This document shows, in pieces, positions 1 through 11,800 of a DNA stretch of 64,000 bases. Under the pieces are notes generated by a model, which had not been told where the DNA came from, made no database searches, and saw nothing but the letters and a program-made list of their open reading frames with translations. Position numbers and translations under genes: made by a program. The DNA is taken from positions 16,908 through 80,907 of the forward strand of contig PDZX01000014.1 in NCBI GenBank assembly GCA_002753185.1, in the 5' to 3' direction. How positions within the stretch are numbered: position 1 is the stretch's first letter; every line of letters starts with the position of its first letter. Source of the DNA: Magnetococcales bacterium WMHbin3 (lineage in GTDB: Bacteria; Pseudomonadota; Magnetococcia; Magnetococcales; Magnetaquicoccaceae).

Positions 1-830
1 ACGGATTGCAAACCCGCATCAATATCCTGGAAAACCTGTTGAAAAAGGTGGTGGAGGTGCATGTCTCCACGGCGGTGCATGTCAAGAGCCTGGACGAGAA
101 GTTGACCCGGATGGAGATGACGGCGGGTGCGCTGTCCAATTTCATCAAGAAGATGGAGGGGATGCAACACGCCTTCACGAATCTGGAGCGCGGCGCGCCT
201 TTGGAAGAACTGGCTACCGGCCTGACCACGGTGCGACAAGAGGTGGCCACGCTGAAAGAAACACTGGCGCAACTGATGGAAAAAGGGGTGGGTGCCACGG
301 TGCCCGCGCCGATGGTGGAGAAACTGGATGCCCTCTCCTGCGTCCCGGAGATGTTCAATAAGTTCGAATCCCAGCAAAGCACCCTGATTCAGGTCCTGGA
401 GAAACGAATCGATCCGCGTTTGATGATCTATCTCAAACCCTTGATCGAAATGCTGGAGGAGGAGGGCCGGCAGGCGGAGCAGATGAAAAATGCCGCCCTG
501 GCCAAATTGAACGACCTTTTGAACGACAAACCCGGCGCCACGAATCAGGAGATCTCCCGGCTGCTCGAGGAGGTCGGCAAGGAGATCGAGCAGTGTCAGG
601 CCGCCTTCGAGCGCACGCAACAGGCCCTGCAGATGGTGGTGACGCCATTCCAGAACATCGGGCGCCTGTTTCGCGGCAACCTGGAGACCATGGTCATGGC
701 CCACGACCTGATGGCGCAACTGCACGCCGACATGCCGCGCTTTTTGGCAGAAATGCGCCAGATGCACCAGGCCCACCTGCGGGCCATGGCGGCGCAAACC
801 ATCAGCGAGCCGGTCGTCGTGGACGGCTGA
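1..830 (+). CDS. Coiled-coil protein, 5'-truncated by window edge
   Basis: The reading frame is open from the first base and no convincing start lies inside the window, so the N-terminus is missing; the TTG near base 6 is unlikely to be the true start. About 275 visible residues are almost wholly helical and heptad-like, rich in Leu, Glu, Lys and Met, with no Cys cluster, signal peptide or membrane segment. I do not recognise a family. It lies 30 bp upstream of the next gene, in the same direction as the kinase, regulator and Zorya-like genes, so it is probably part of that operon. A scaffold or tether role is a guess from the coiled coil alone. Confidence 0.7.
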   Translation, partial: GLQTRINILENLLKKVVEVHVSTAVHVKSLDEKLTRMEMTAGALSNFIKKMEGMQHAFTNLERGAPLEELATGLTTVRQEVATLKETLAQLMEKGVGATVPAPMVEKLDALSCVPEMFNKFESQQSTLIQVLEKRIDPRLMIYLKPLIEMLEEEGRQAEQMKNAALAKLNDLLNDKPGATNQEISRLLEEVGKEIEQCQAAFERTQQALQMVVTPFQNIGRLFRGNLETMVMAHDLMAQLHADMPRFLAEMRQMHQAHLRAMAAQTISEPVVVDG

Positions 831-860
831 CGTCAAGCGAACCAAGGGGGAGGATGCGAC

Positions 861-1427
861 ATGTTGCAATTGATTCCATACGGATTGGCGGTGCTCGTGG
901 GTGGGATGCTTGGCAAAAAGGTGGGGCCGCGCCTGGTCGGGCAGATGATGGAAGAGGATGCGAGTTCCCCGGATCCTCAGGAACGCAACATGATCCGGCT
1001 GCTCGGCGAATCGCTGCTGCAGGAACAATCCGTGGTCCTGGCCACCGAGGATGTGCCCCTGGACAACCGCTTCGGCAACAAGGTGCTGATCAGCGAGCAT
1101 GAGTTCATCCGCACCGCCACCGTGGGGTTGACCCTCGGCCAGAACGACGCGATGGCTGGCCAGTTGAAGACCTCCATGTGGTCGGTATTGGACGGCATGC
1201 TCCAGCAGGAGTGCAAGAAAAACCTGAACATCGAGATCGGCTCCGAGATCACCCGCAAGGTCAAGATCAGCTTTTCCACCGAGCCGGGCCGCATGGTGCG
1301 TTACCGGGTGATCTGGAAACAGGATCTGCGCAAGGGGGTGTTCGATCTCCAGATTGGTTCGAACCGGCATGCCTTGCCGTATGTCATCACCTTCGGTCTG
1401 TCCCATGCCGTGGAAAGCATTGAGTGA
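861..1427 (+). CDS. Hypothetical protein with N-terminal hydrophobic segment
   Basis: A 188-residue protein starting at an ATG behind a strong GGGGGAGGA ribosome binding site. Residues 4-18 form a short hydrophobic Gly-rich stretch that could be a membrane anchor. The rest is soluble-looking alpha/beta sequence ending in alternating hydrophobic strands. No known family was recognised. It ends 9 bp before the hybrid kinase start, so it is very likely co-transcribed with it. Its function is unknown; an inner-membrane-attached accessory of the signalling/motor operon is inference from position only. Confidence 0.65.
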   Translation: MLQLIPYGLAVLVGGMLGKKVGPRLVGQMMEEDASSPDPQERNMIRLLGESLLQEQSVVLATEDVPLDNRFGNKVLISEHEFIRTATVGLTLGQNDAMAGQLKTSMWSVLDGMLQQECKKNLNIEIGSEITRKVKISFSTEPGRMVRYRVIWKQDLRKGVFDLQIGSNRHALPYVITFGLSHAVESIE

Positions 1428-1436
1428 GCCGATGCC

Positions 1437-4735
<3,299 letters not shown>

Positions 4736-4736
<1 letters not shown>

Positions 4737-5152
4737 TGAAAATTCTAATCGCTGATGACGAACTTAACAATAGAAAGATGCTAAGAGCCTACTTGAAGTC
4801 ATTCGGGCAGTGCGACATGGTGAGCGACGGCAAGGAGGCCCTGGAGTTGTTCATTGCCGACCTGGAAGACGGAGACCCTTACGATCTGGTCCTGCTCGAC
4901 ATCATTATGCCCAACATGGATGGTCAGAAGGCCCTGACCAAGATGCGCGCCGCCGAAAAACGTATCGCGCCCGATGCCAGACCAATCCCGATCATCATGG
5001 CCACCGGCATGGATTCTTCCGTGCAGGCCATGCAGGCCTATTTCAAGGGCGGCTGCACCGACTATCTGACCAAACCGGTGACTCGCGAACTCCTGCTGGA
5101 AAAAATGCGCAAGCTGAATCTGATCACCGACGCGGAAAGCGAGGGGGAATGA
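4736..5152 (+). CDS. CheY-like single-domain response regulator
   Basis: A 138-residue stand-alone receiver. It has the acidic pair in IADDE, phospho-Asp D55 in LLDIIMP, and the conserved Lys in DYLTKPVTR. There is no output domain. Its start codon overlaps the kinase stop (TAATG), implying translational coupling and a cognate pair. It is clearly paralogous to the regulator at 15126-15548: both share the FKGxCTDYLTKPxTR signature and a GxCD motif after the first helix. These two proteins bracket the cluster. It likely acts by protein-protein contact, plausibly on a member of the same operon; that target is inference. Confidence 0.93.
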
Positions 5153-5153
5153 C

Positions 5154-6104
5154 ATGGCCACCAACACCCCGAATCGCAGACAGCGAGAGAGAGTCTTCTG
5201 CGGCCAGCCCATGGAGTTCAACGGTTGTCTCGGCAATGCCCTGGACCTGAACGAAATCGCCGTGTTCCTGGTATTGGCCACGCCGTGCGCGGTATCCGTC
5301 GGCACGGTCGGGGTGTTGAAATTTCAAGTGGAGGGCCGCGCCATGGAAGAGAAGGCTTCCGTGGCCAGAATCACGAAAATGGGTATTTCGGTGGTCTCAC
5401 TGGAAGAGAAGAGCCAGCTACCGCATTTAATGACCATTTCACGTTCCGGCATCAAGTTTTGCTCCCAGCTGCCCCATGAAACCATCGTCCATTTCCGGGG
5501 GGAGTTCAGCGCCGAGATCGTCAAAGATTTTAATAATATTTATCGGCATCACCCGCCAGGACGCAAATACCGGTTCAATTTTCAGAACGTCACCAGCGTG
5601 GAACCATCCGGTATGGCCATGCTGCTGCAATTGGAGGCCCACAATCACGGCCAGAAGGATGACCTGGAGATCGTCCAGTGTAACAAGGAAGTGATGCGAA
5701 CCCTGATGACGCTGGATGCGCCCGGCGTCAACATCACCATCCTGCCGCGCACCGACGAACTCGATCTGGAGCACAAATTCGCGATCACCACCACCAGGGG
5801 ACCAGATGGCCGGGAGATCGTGACCATCAGGGTCGCTCGAATTTTTGATTATAACTGCCGCAGCGAATTTGCATCTCTCTACCGGGGCAGGCCAAAGCAG
5901 ACTCAATATATTCTGGATTTTCAGGAAACTGTCCACGTAGGTAAGGCCGCATTCGGCACCCTGTTGTTGCTCAATCAATACAGCCGTGACCATGGCGGAG
6001 GCGTGATCAGGATCATCAACTGTCCCAGTAATGTCAAAAGGGCATTCGAGTCCATGAAATTTGACCGGTTTTTTGAAATCGATGCGAGCGGAGGGGCACC
6101 ATGA
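5154..6104 (+). CDS. PilZ-like / double STAS domain protein
   Basis: A 316-residue soluble protein starting at an ATG behind GAGGGGGA. Residues ~8-85 resemble a PilZ c-di-GMP-binding domain: R9-Q-R-E-R13 fits the RxxxR motif, and RITKMG is a degenerate form of the second motif. Two STAS (anti-sigma-antagonist-like) domains follow. The first (~95-200) keeps the phosphorylatable serine just before Gly (EPSG, S152). The second (~205-312) has Ala-Phe-Gly there and could not be phosphorylated at that site. STAS pairs usually act in partner-switching. The combination suggests integration of c-di-GMP with a phospho-switch. The stop overlaps the next start by ATGA. Confidence 0.72.
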   Translation: MATNTPNRRQRERVFCGQPMEFNGCLGNALDLNEIAVFLVLATPCAVSVGTVGVLKFQVEGRAMEEKASVARITKMGISVVSLEEKSQLPHLMTISRSGIKFCSQLPHETIVHFRGEFSAEIVKDFNNIYRHHPPGRKYRFNFQNVTSVEPSGMAMLLQLEAHNHGQKDDLEIVQCNKEVMRTLMTLDAPGVNITILPRTDELDLEHKFAITTTRGPDGREIVTIRVARIFDYNCRSEFASLYRGRPKQTQYILDFQETVHVGKAAFGTLLLLNQYSRDHGGGVIRIINCPSNVKRAFESMKFDRFFEIDASGGAP

Positions 6105-8056
6105 CCGAACCAGCCAACATGTCATTGGAGATGTTCGTACACGAATCCGAAAAACGTCTGACGGCGGCCATGGACGGGATGCGTCGGCTCGACCAGGGGT
6201 GGCTGGAGGAGATGCTGCGAACGGCGCGTGGTATCCGGGGCGCGGCGGAGTATACGAACCTGCCCTACATTGTCCGGATGAGCGGCGCGTTGGAGACACT
6301 GCTGTTTCGGTTGGAGTCTCTGTCCATCACTCCGGACAAGGTGTGCCTGGAGGTGCTGCAATCAGGCATGACCAGGCTGCAAGGGATGCTCGGCGATCCA
6401 TCCCTTGGCGCGCATACTCCCATCGAGGAGGAATTGACCGCCATCGAGGTCACCGTGACGCGAATCACCCCACCGGCGCCAGTATTGGACGACCTGCGCC
6501 GTTATCCCCAGGCGGTGGCCAAGGCTTTGAATCAAGGGTTGAATTTCTTTCTGATCGATCTCCCCTTGTCGGGAGACGCAACCGCCAAACGAACGAAATT
6601 GGCGGCATTGCTGGATAACCTGCAGGTAATCGGTGAGATGATCGACTCTGATCCCCCTCTGGAGGCGAATTGGAGCGTGGACGGCCGTTTCACTGGAAAT
6701 CGTGCCAGGTTGCTGCTCGCCACAGTGCTGCAAAAAGATCTGCTGCTCGGCTTGACCTCTCTGTCCGAGGAACGGATTCAGGAAATCCCGATCCCGCAGG
6801 ATCTGCAAACCGCCGCTCCGTTGGAGGAAGAACACAACGATTTGCTTGATGCGGCCCGTCTGGGCGAGGCGGAAGAACGGATGCGGCAAGAGCATTTCGA
6901 GCGCATGGAGCAGGAACGTCTGGCCAGGGAAGCGGAAGCAAGGGAAGCGGAAGCAAGGGAGGCGGAAGCAAGGGAGGCGGAAGCAAGGGAGGCGGAAGCA
7001 AGGGAGGCGGAAGCAAGGGTGAAAGCCGCTCGGGAAGCGGAAGCCAGGGAAGCTGCAGCAAAAGAAAGAGCCACTCGGGAAGCGGAAGCAAGGGAGAAGG
7101 CTGCCAAGGAAGCCCTGGAAAAAACCGCCAGGGAGGCGGAAGCCAGGGCAAGTGCGGCGCGAGAAAAAAAGTTGCGCTCTGCGGAGCAGAAGCGGCGTCT
7201 CATGATGATCGTCTCCGGCACGCTCGCGGCAGGCATTGCCGTGGCGCTCTATTTCCAGATGGAACCAAACAAAGCGCCACCTCTCCCCACCATCGACAAA
7301 AGACCGGAAAAGATCGCCAACTCCACGCCGGCGCCACCAGTAGCCCCACCCAAAACCGTCCTGGCCCCCCCCCTGTCAGCGCCAGAGGTATCCATACCAC
7401 CGGAACCCAAACCGGAACCGCCCCCCGTCGTGGCCAGCCCCGCGCCAGAACCCAAACCGGAACCGGAAATCGCCAAGCAGCCCGAACCGGTCCCGGCTGT
7501 CCAGGCAACGACCACGGCCATGCCAATCGCGTCAGAAGCAGGCAACCAGCCGAACCCGGTCACGCCCCAACCGGTGCGCATACTGACGGAAAACGCCCCC
7601 GGCATGAATTCCCCATTGGCCCCGTTTGCCAATCTGCTCAAACCCATGAATCGCTTGAAGGCTACCCCCTATGAGCGCATCATGCCACCCAAGGGCAGGA
7701 TCACCCATGGCGAGATGCTCTTTTACCGCATTCCGGATGGTCATGTCGTCTTTTCCATTCTTTCCTTGATGGATCATACCGCAGTTCGCCCCGACGATTC
7801 GTTCACCATCACCGCCAAATCCCTTGCGGAACTCCGACTGGTATTTCAGGTGGACCCCAACGAGGCCTATCTGTTCGAATTCAACATCCATGGCCGCGTC
7901 CTCGTTCCCACCGCTTTCTGGGATCCCTTTTCCCAGATCAGCCTGAAAGCGGTAAGTATGAGTAGAGTTGTTAAAATAGAGCAAGGCGTATACCATCTGC
8001 GCGACCTTGCCGCATACAAAGTCAATAATCTCTTGAAAATATTAAAAAAACCATGA
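6101..8056 (+). CDS. TonB/TolA-like transmembrane protein with degenerate Hpt domain
   Basis: A 651-residue protein starting in an ATGA overlap. Residues 1-115 look like an Hpt helical bundle in which the phospho-His position is Arg (R43, in ARGIRGAAEY). Residues ~129-235 resemble a small alpha/beta domain like those in CheA linkers (tentative). Residues ~270-360 are an Ala/Arg/Glu-rich coiled coil containing a perfect pentapeptide repeat. One transmembrane helix spans ~367-386. It is followed by a Pro-rich PEPKPEPPP-type stretch, as in TonB or TolA, and a ~130-residue C-terminal globular domain of unknown fold. The predicted topology is cytoplasmic N-terminus and periplasmic C-terminus. Next to MotA- and MotB-like genes it could transmit motor force or state across the periplasm; that is inference. 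Confidence 0.6.
   Translation: MTEPANMSLEMFVHESEKRLTAAMDGMRRLDQGWLEEMLRTARGIRGAAEYTNLPYIVRMSGALETLLFRLESLSITPDKVCLEVLQSGMTRLQGMLGDPSLGAHTPIEEELTAIEVTVTRITPPAPVLDDLRRYPQAVAKALNQGLNFFLIDLPLSGDATAKRTKLAALLDNLQVIGEMIDSDPPLEANWSVDGRFTGNRARLLLATVLQKDLLLGLTSLSEERIQEIPIPQDLQTAAPLEEEHNDLLDAARLGEAEERMRQEHFERMEQERLAREAEAREAEAREAEAREAEAREAEAREAEARVKAAREAEAREAAAKERATREAEAREKAAKEALEKTAREAEARASAAREKKLRSAEQKRRLMMIVSGTLAAGIAVALYFQMEPNKAPPLPTIDKRPEKIANSTPAPPVAPPKTVLAPPLSAPEVSIPPEPKPEPPPVVASPAPEPKPEPEIAKQPEPVPAVQATTTAMPIASEAGNQPNPVTPQPVRILTENAPGMNSPLAPFANLLKPMNRLKATPYERIMPPKGRITHGEMLFYRIPDGHVVFSILSLMDHTAVRPDDSFTITAKSLAELRLVFQVDPNEAYLFEFNIHGRVLVPTAFWDPFSQISLKAVSMSRVVKIEQGVYHLRDLAAYKVNNLLKILKKP
6923..7012. repeat. 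15-bp tandem repeat, six copies
   Basis: Six back-to-back copies of a unit close to gcaagggaggcggaa encode AREAE six times in the coiled coil of the TonB-like protein. The last four units are identical, which suggests recent expansion and possible length variation between strains. A looser continuation of the same helical pattern extends to about 7180. Confidence 0.9.
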
Positions 8057-8066
8057 CAAGGTCCCG

Positions 8067-8891
8067 ATGAACAGACTCAACTTGAATTTTGTGCGCAGGC
8101 TGCATGTGGCGTGGGTTTCCGAACTGGAAAAAAAGGTCCGCCAAGGCGAGCCATTGCCCCACATTCGCACTTTGCAGGAGTGCGAACTGACGATCTGGCT
8201 GCAAGGCGAAGGGCCGCACGAATTGCACCATTTCGACTCGGTGCGCGCCCTGATGGATGCGCATGAACAACTGCACCAGGCGGTCAACCGCATCCCGTCC
8301 CATCTGGGCAGCCATACTACCGGGGAAGTCGCCACCACCCTGAGGCAGGTGCGCGCCTTGAGCCGCGATATCGTCTATTTTCTCACGGAACTGGAATTCG
8401 TCGTCTTCGAGGAGCATGGGATTGGCCAGGTCGTCGCGCATCCGATCAGGGCACTGGTGCAAAAATGGTTTCATGTCGCCACGCGGGACGATGACGCCGG
8501 ATACGATCCCCTGGGCATCAATCATGCGCGCCTGCTGCATCTGCGCTGGTCAAAAGACCTGGTGCGTGCCTTCAACCACTGGGGCAGGAACGCCGAACTC
8601 GAATCGGACACCTCGTGCGACCTGGGCAACTGGATTCATGGCGTCGGTTCGCAACTGGATCGTAACCTGGTGGCTGAATTGGACCATGTCCACAGCCTGC
8701 TGCACGCCAAGGCCGAGGAGACCATCCGCGCCTTGAGAAGGAAAAACATTCGCGCATCGGACAAGCTGTATCAGGAGGTGGTCGATCTCGGTCGCGAGGT
8801 GCTGTATCTGCTGACCCGCATCGAAACCCTCCTTCCTCAATCGGACGTCACGGGAACGTGGAGACATCAAGGAGACAACATTGTTGACTGA
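8067..8891 (+). CDS. Stand-alone tandem CZB (chemoreceptor zinc-binding) protein
   Basis: A 274-residue soluble protein made of two CZB-like four-helix modules. Module one has H13 (LHVAW), C39 (ECELTIW) and H66/H70 (HEQLH). Module two has H158 (LHLRW), C184 (SCDLGNW) and H209/H213 (HSLLH). Each set matches the three-His, one-Cys zinc site of CZB domains, where the Cys can respond to oxidants or zinc availability. CZB domains usually hang on chemoreceptors or diguanylate cyclases, so a double free-standing form is uncommon. It ends inside the start of the MotA-like gene (11-bp overlap), implying tight coupling. It may be a zinc- or redox-sensing input for the operon. Confidence 0.78.
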   Translation: MNRLNLNFVRRLHVAWVSELEKKVRQGEPLPHIRTLQECELTIWLQGEGPHELHHFDSVRALMDAHEQLHQAVNRIPSHLGSHTTGEVATTLRQVRALSRDIVYFLTELEFVVFEEHGIGQVVAHPIRALVQKWFHVATRDDDAGYDPLGINHARLLHLRWSKDLVRAFNHWGRNAELESDTSCDLGNWIHGVGSQLDRNLVAELDHVHSLLHAKAEETIRALRRKNIRASDKLYQEVVDLGREVLYLLTRIETLLPQSDVTGTWRHQGDNIVD

Positions 8892-11800
8892 ACTCGCCAC
8901 TTTTTTTGCCGGCAGTGGAGGACACTACACCCTCGCCATTCTGGTGATCGGTGGATTCATGATCAGCTTTGTCATGTTCTACTGGCAAACCAACCATATC
9001 ACCAGGCATGTGCGCCGCGCACTGCGTCTTCTGAGTGATATCGGCCAACCCGCCGCGATGGATCATGCCAGGCGTAAAATGCTCCTCGCCCAGAACTGGA
9101 ACCGTTTTGTGGGGGTCATGGAATCCAGGGAGATGGCCAGTTTCGCTTCGGCCTGGGCAGAATTCAAGAAACATCTGATCATGCCGACCGCCGATGCGCC
9201 CAGACCGATCCGCACCACGGTGGAACCGACGCTCTACTTCAACGAACGCAGCATCTATTTTCTCAACATCAACTCCCGGCTCTACGATGCCGTGCCGGGC
9301 TTCCTGACCGGCGGCGGCATCTTCGGCACCTTCGTCGGCCTGGTCGCCGGCATCTCCCTGGCCCAAAGCGGCATGACCGCCGGCCCCCAGGAGATGCGGC
9401 AGGCCATGCAACACCTCATGGGCGGCGTCTCCACCGCGTTCATCGCCTCGGTCTTCGGCATCGGGCTTTCCATCATCTTCTCTGTCCAGGAGAAACGGCG
9501 CCAATACGCGATCGGACGCCTGATCAACCAGTTCAGCGAGGAACTGGAACTCAGCCTGGAGATGGCCACGCCGGAAAACACCGCGATGTCGAAACTCCAT
9601 GCCGCGCAATTGGAACAGATCGCCGAACTGCAAAAGATCGGACAACTCCTGAAAACGGCACAAGGAATCCCCGCAATCGGCGCGGCAGCCCCCCGCGATC
9701 TGGACACCCGCATCGGCTCGAGCCTCGCCCCGGCCATGGGCAAGATGTTCGAAACCCTGGTCAAATTCCAGGACAATCAGAAAGGCGCCCAAAAGGATGC
9801 CCTCCGGGATGCCCTCGCCCCGGTTCTGGACCGCCTGCAAGAGACCCTCACCCAGAAAATGAGCGGCATGGAACTGGCCATCCATGCCCTCATCGAGCAT
9901 CTGCGCAAGGGGCACGAGATACCCGAAACGGAAACGCACGACTTGCAAAACAGGATGGATGCCTTAAGCGCCAATCTCGCCACCCTGCTGCGCGGCTCCA
10001 GCGAGGGGGTGGCGGAACGCCTCGATCGGGCGATCAACGTCGTCGTCGATGTCATGCGCGACCTGAAGGCGCAGCATGAGGATGCCCAGCGGCACTATAC
10101 CCAATTGCAAACCGCCTCCAGTGAGAAAACCGATCACTCCCTCGACCGTTTCGCCACCACCCTCGACACCCGCATGGATCAACAGGGCATCCAGTTGACC
10201 GCAACCCTGCGCGAAATCGTCGATGCCCTGCGCATGTTCCAGCCCAAGGGAGAAAAAACGGACGGCGAGCGCCAGGAGATCCTGCTCCCGTTGAGCCGCG
10301 CCATGAACGACCTGGCCGAGGGGATGATCGGCATGCGCGCCGCCCAGAACGACCTGACCGCCCAACTGCGCGACTCCTCCACCGGCCTGGCGGGCCGCTC
10401 GGAACGCTCCCTGGTGGAGATGGCCGGTATGGTCAAGACCTTGCAGAGCGCCATCCTGGAGATGTCCAACCAGATGCGCGACTCCTCTGCCGGACTGGCG
10501 GGCCGCTCGGAGCGCATCATGGGCGAAATGGCTGGCGCGGTGCGCAACATGCAGTCTGTCTTCCAGGAGATGACCGCCCAGTTGCGCGACTCCTCCAACG
10601 GGCTGGTGGGCCGCTCGGAACTCTCCATGAGCGAAATGACCCGCGTGGCCATGAACATGCAAACCGCCCTCCAGGAGATGGCCTCCCTGGTGCGCGACTC
10701 CTCGGTGGGGATCAGCGGTCGTCAGGAACGCGCCCTGGCCGACCTGTCCGCCGTGGCATCTGGCATGCGCAACGCCCAGACGGAACTGGCCGCGCTCCTG
10801 CGCGACTCCTCGGCGGGATTTGCCGGCAGCCTCTCCCGCACCATCACCGACCTGACCTCTGTTGCCGACAGCATGAAAACCGCCCAGGGCGAGATGGTCA
10901 CCCTGCTGCGGGAGTCGTCGGTCGGCTTCAGCGATCGCCTGAACCGCACCATCACCGATCTCTCCCAGGCCTCCTCCACCATGATGGCCGTGCAACAGGA
11001 GATGCAACGCTTCTTCAGTTCCGCGCCACACCTGTTGATGGCCACCGAGAAGCTCCTGCAAGGGATGGAACGATTCCAGGACAGCATCGGCGACAAAATG
11101 GCCGCGCTGGATCAAACGCGCGTTGCAACGACACGCGGCATCGAAACCGGCCAGGAGGAGATGGTCCGCTCCCTCGGCCAGTTCATGGCGCAATCCCGCG
11201 AATCCATGCAACAGGATTCGCTCCAGTTGAACGAGGCCCTGGTCAAGGCGGGCCGGCTCTTCCTTGGGGCCACGGAAAAACTCGAGGCGACCATGGCCAA
11301 TCTCTCCTCCCTCTTCATCAACTCCCTGAACCAGTTCTCCAGCGGCGCCACGGAAGTGACCGCCGGGATGCATCACGCCAACGATCAGCTCTTCGCCCGC
11401 ATCGGCGACTCGCTGCTCTCCCTCAACCTGGCCGTGGACGACATTCGTTCGTCCCAGGAGGAGATGCGCGGCCACTTCCAGGCGAGCACCAGCGAGGTGA
11501 CCACCGGGATGCATCAGGCCAACGAACTGCTCGTCTCCCGCATCGGCGACGTGCTGCGCGCCATCAACCTGGCGGCGTCGGAACTCCGCGCGGCCCGGGA
11601 AGAGACGCAGCCCGTCCAGGTCATCACACAACCGGAAACCCGCATGCCGTTCCAAGGGGAAGAGATGCAAAACCGCTTCGAGATGTTGATCGGCGCCCTG
11701 TCCAACCTCTTCGAACGGATGGAGGCCAACACGGCTTCCACCATGCACACCATCCAGGCGCAACACCACTCTTCCGCCAGTTATTTCCAGCAATCGCAGC

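Noticed and set aside
6923..7012. 15-bp repeats considered as a regulatory or CRISPR-like array.
   Set aside because: They are within an open frame, have no spacers and encode a regular coiled coil.
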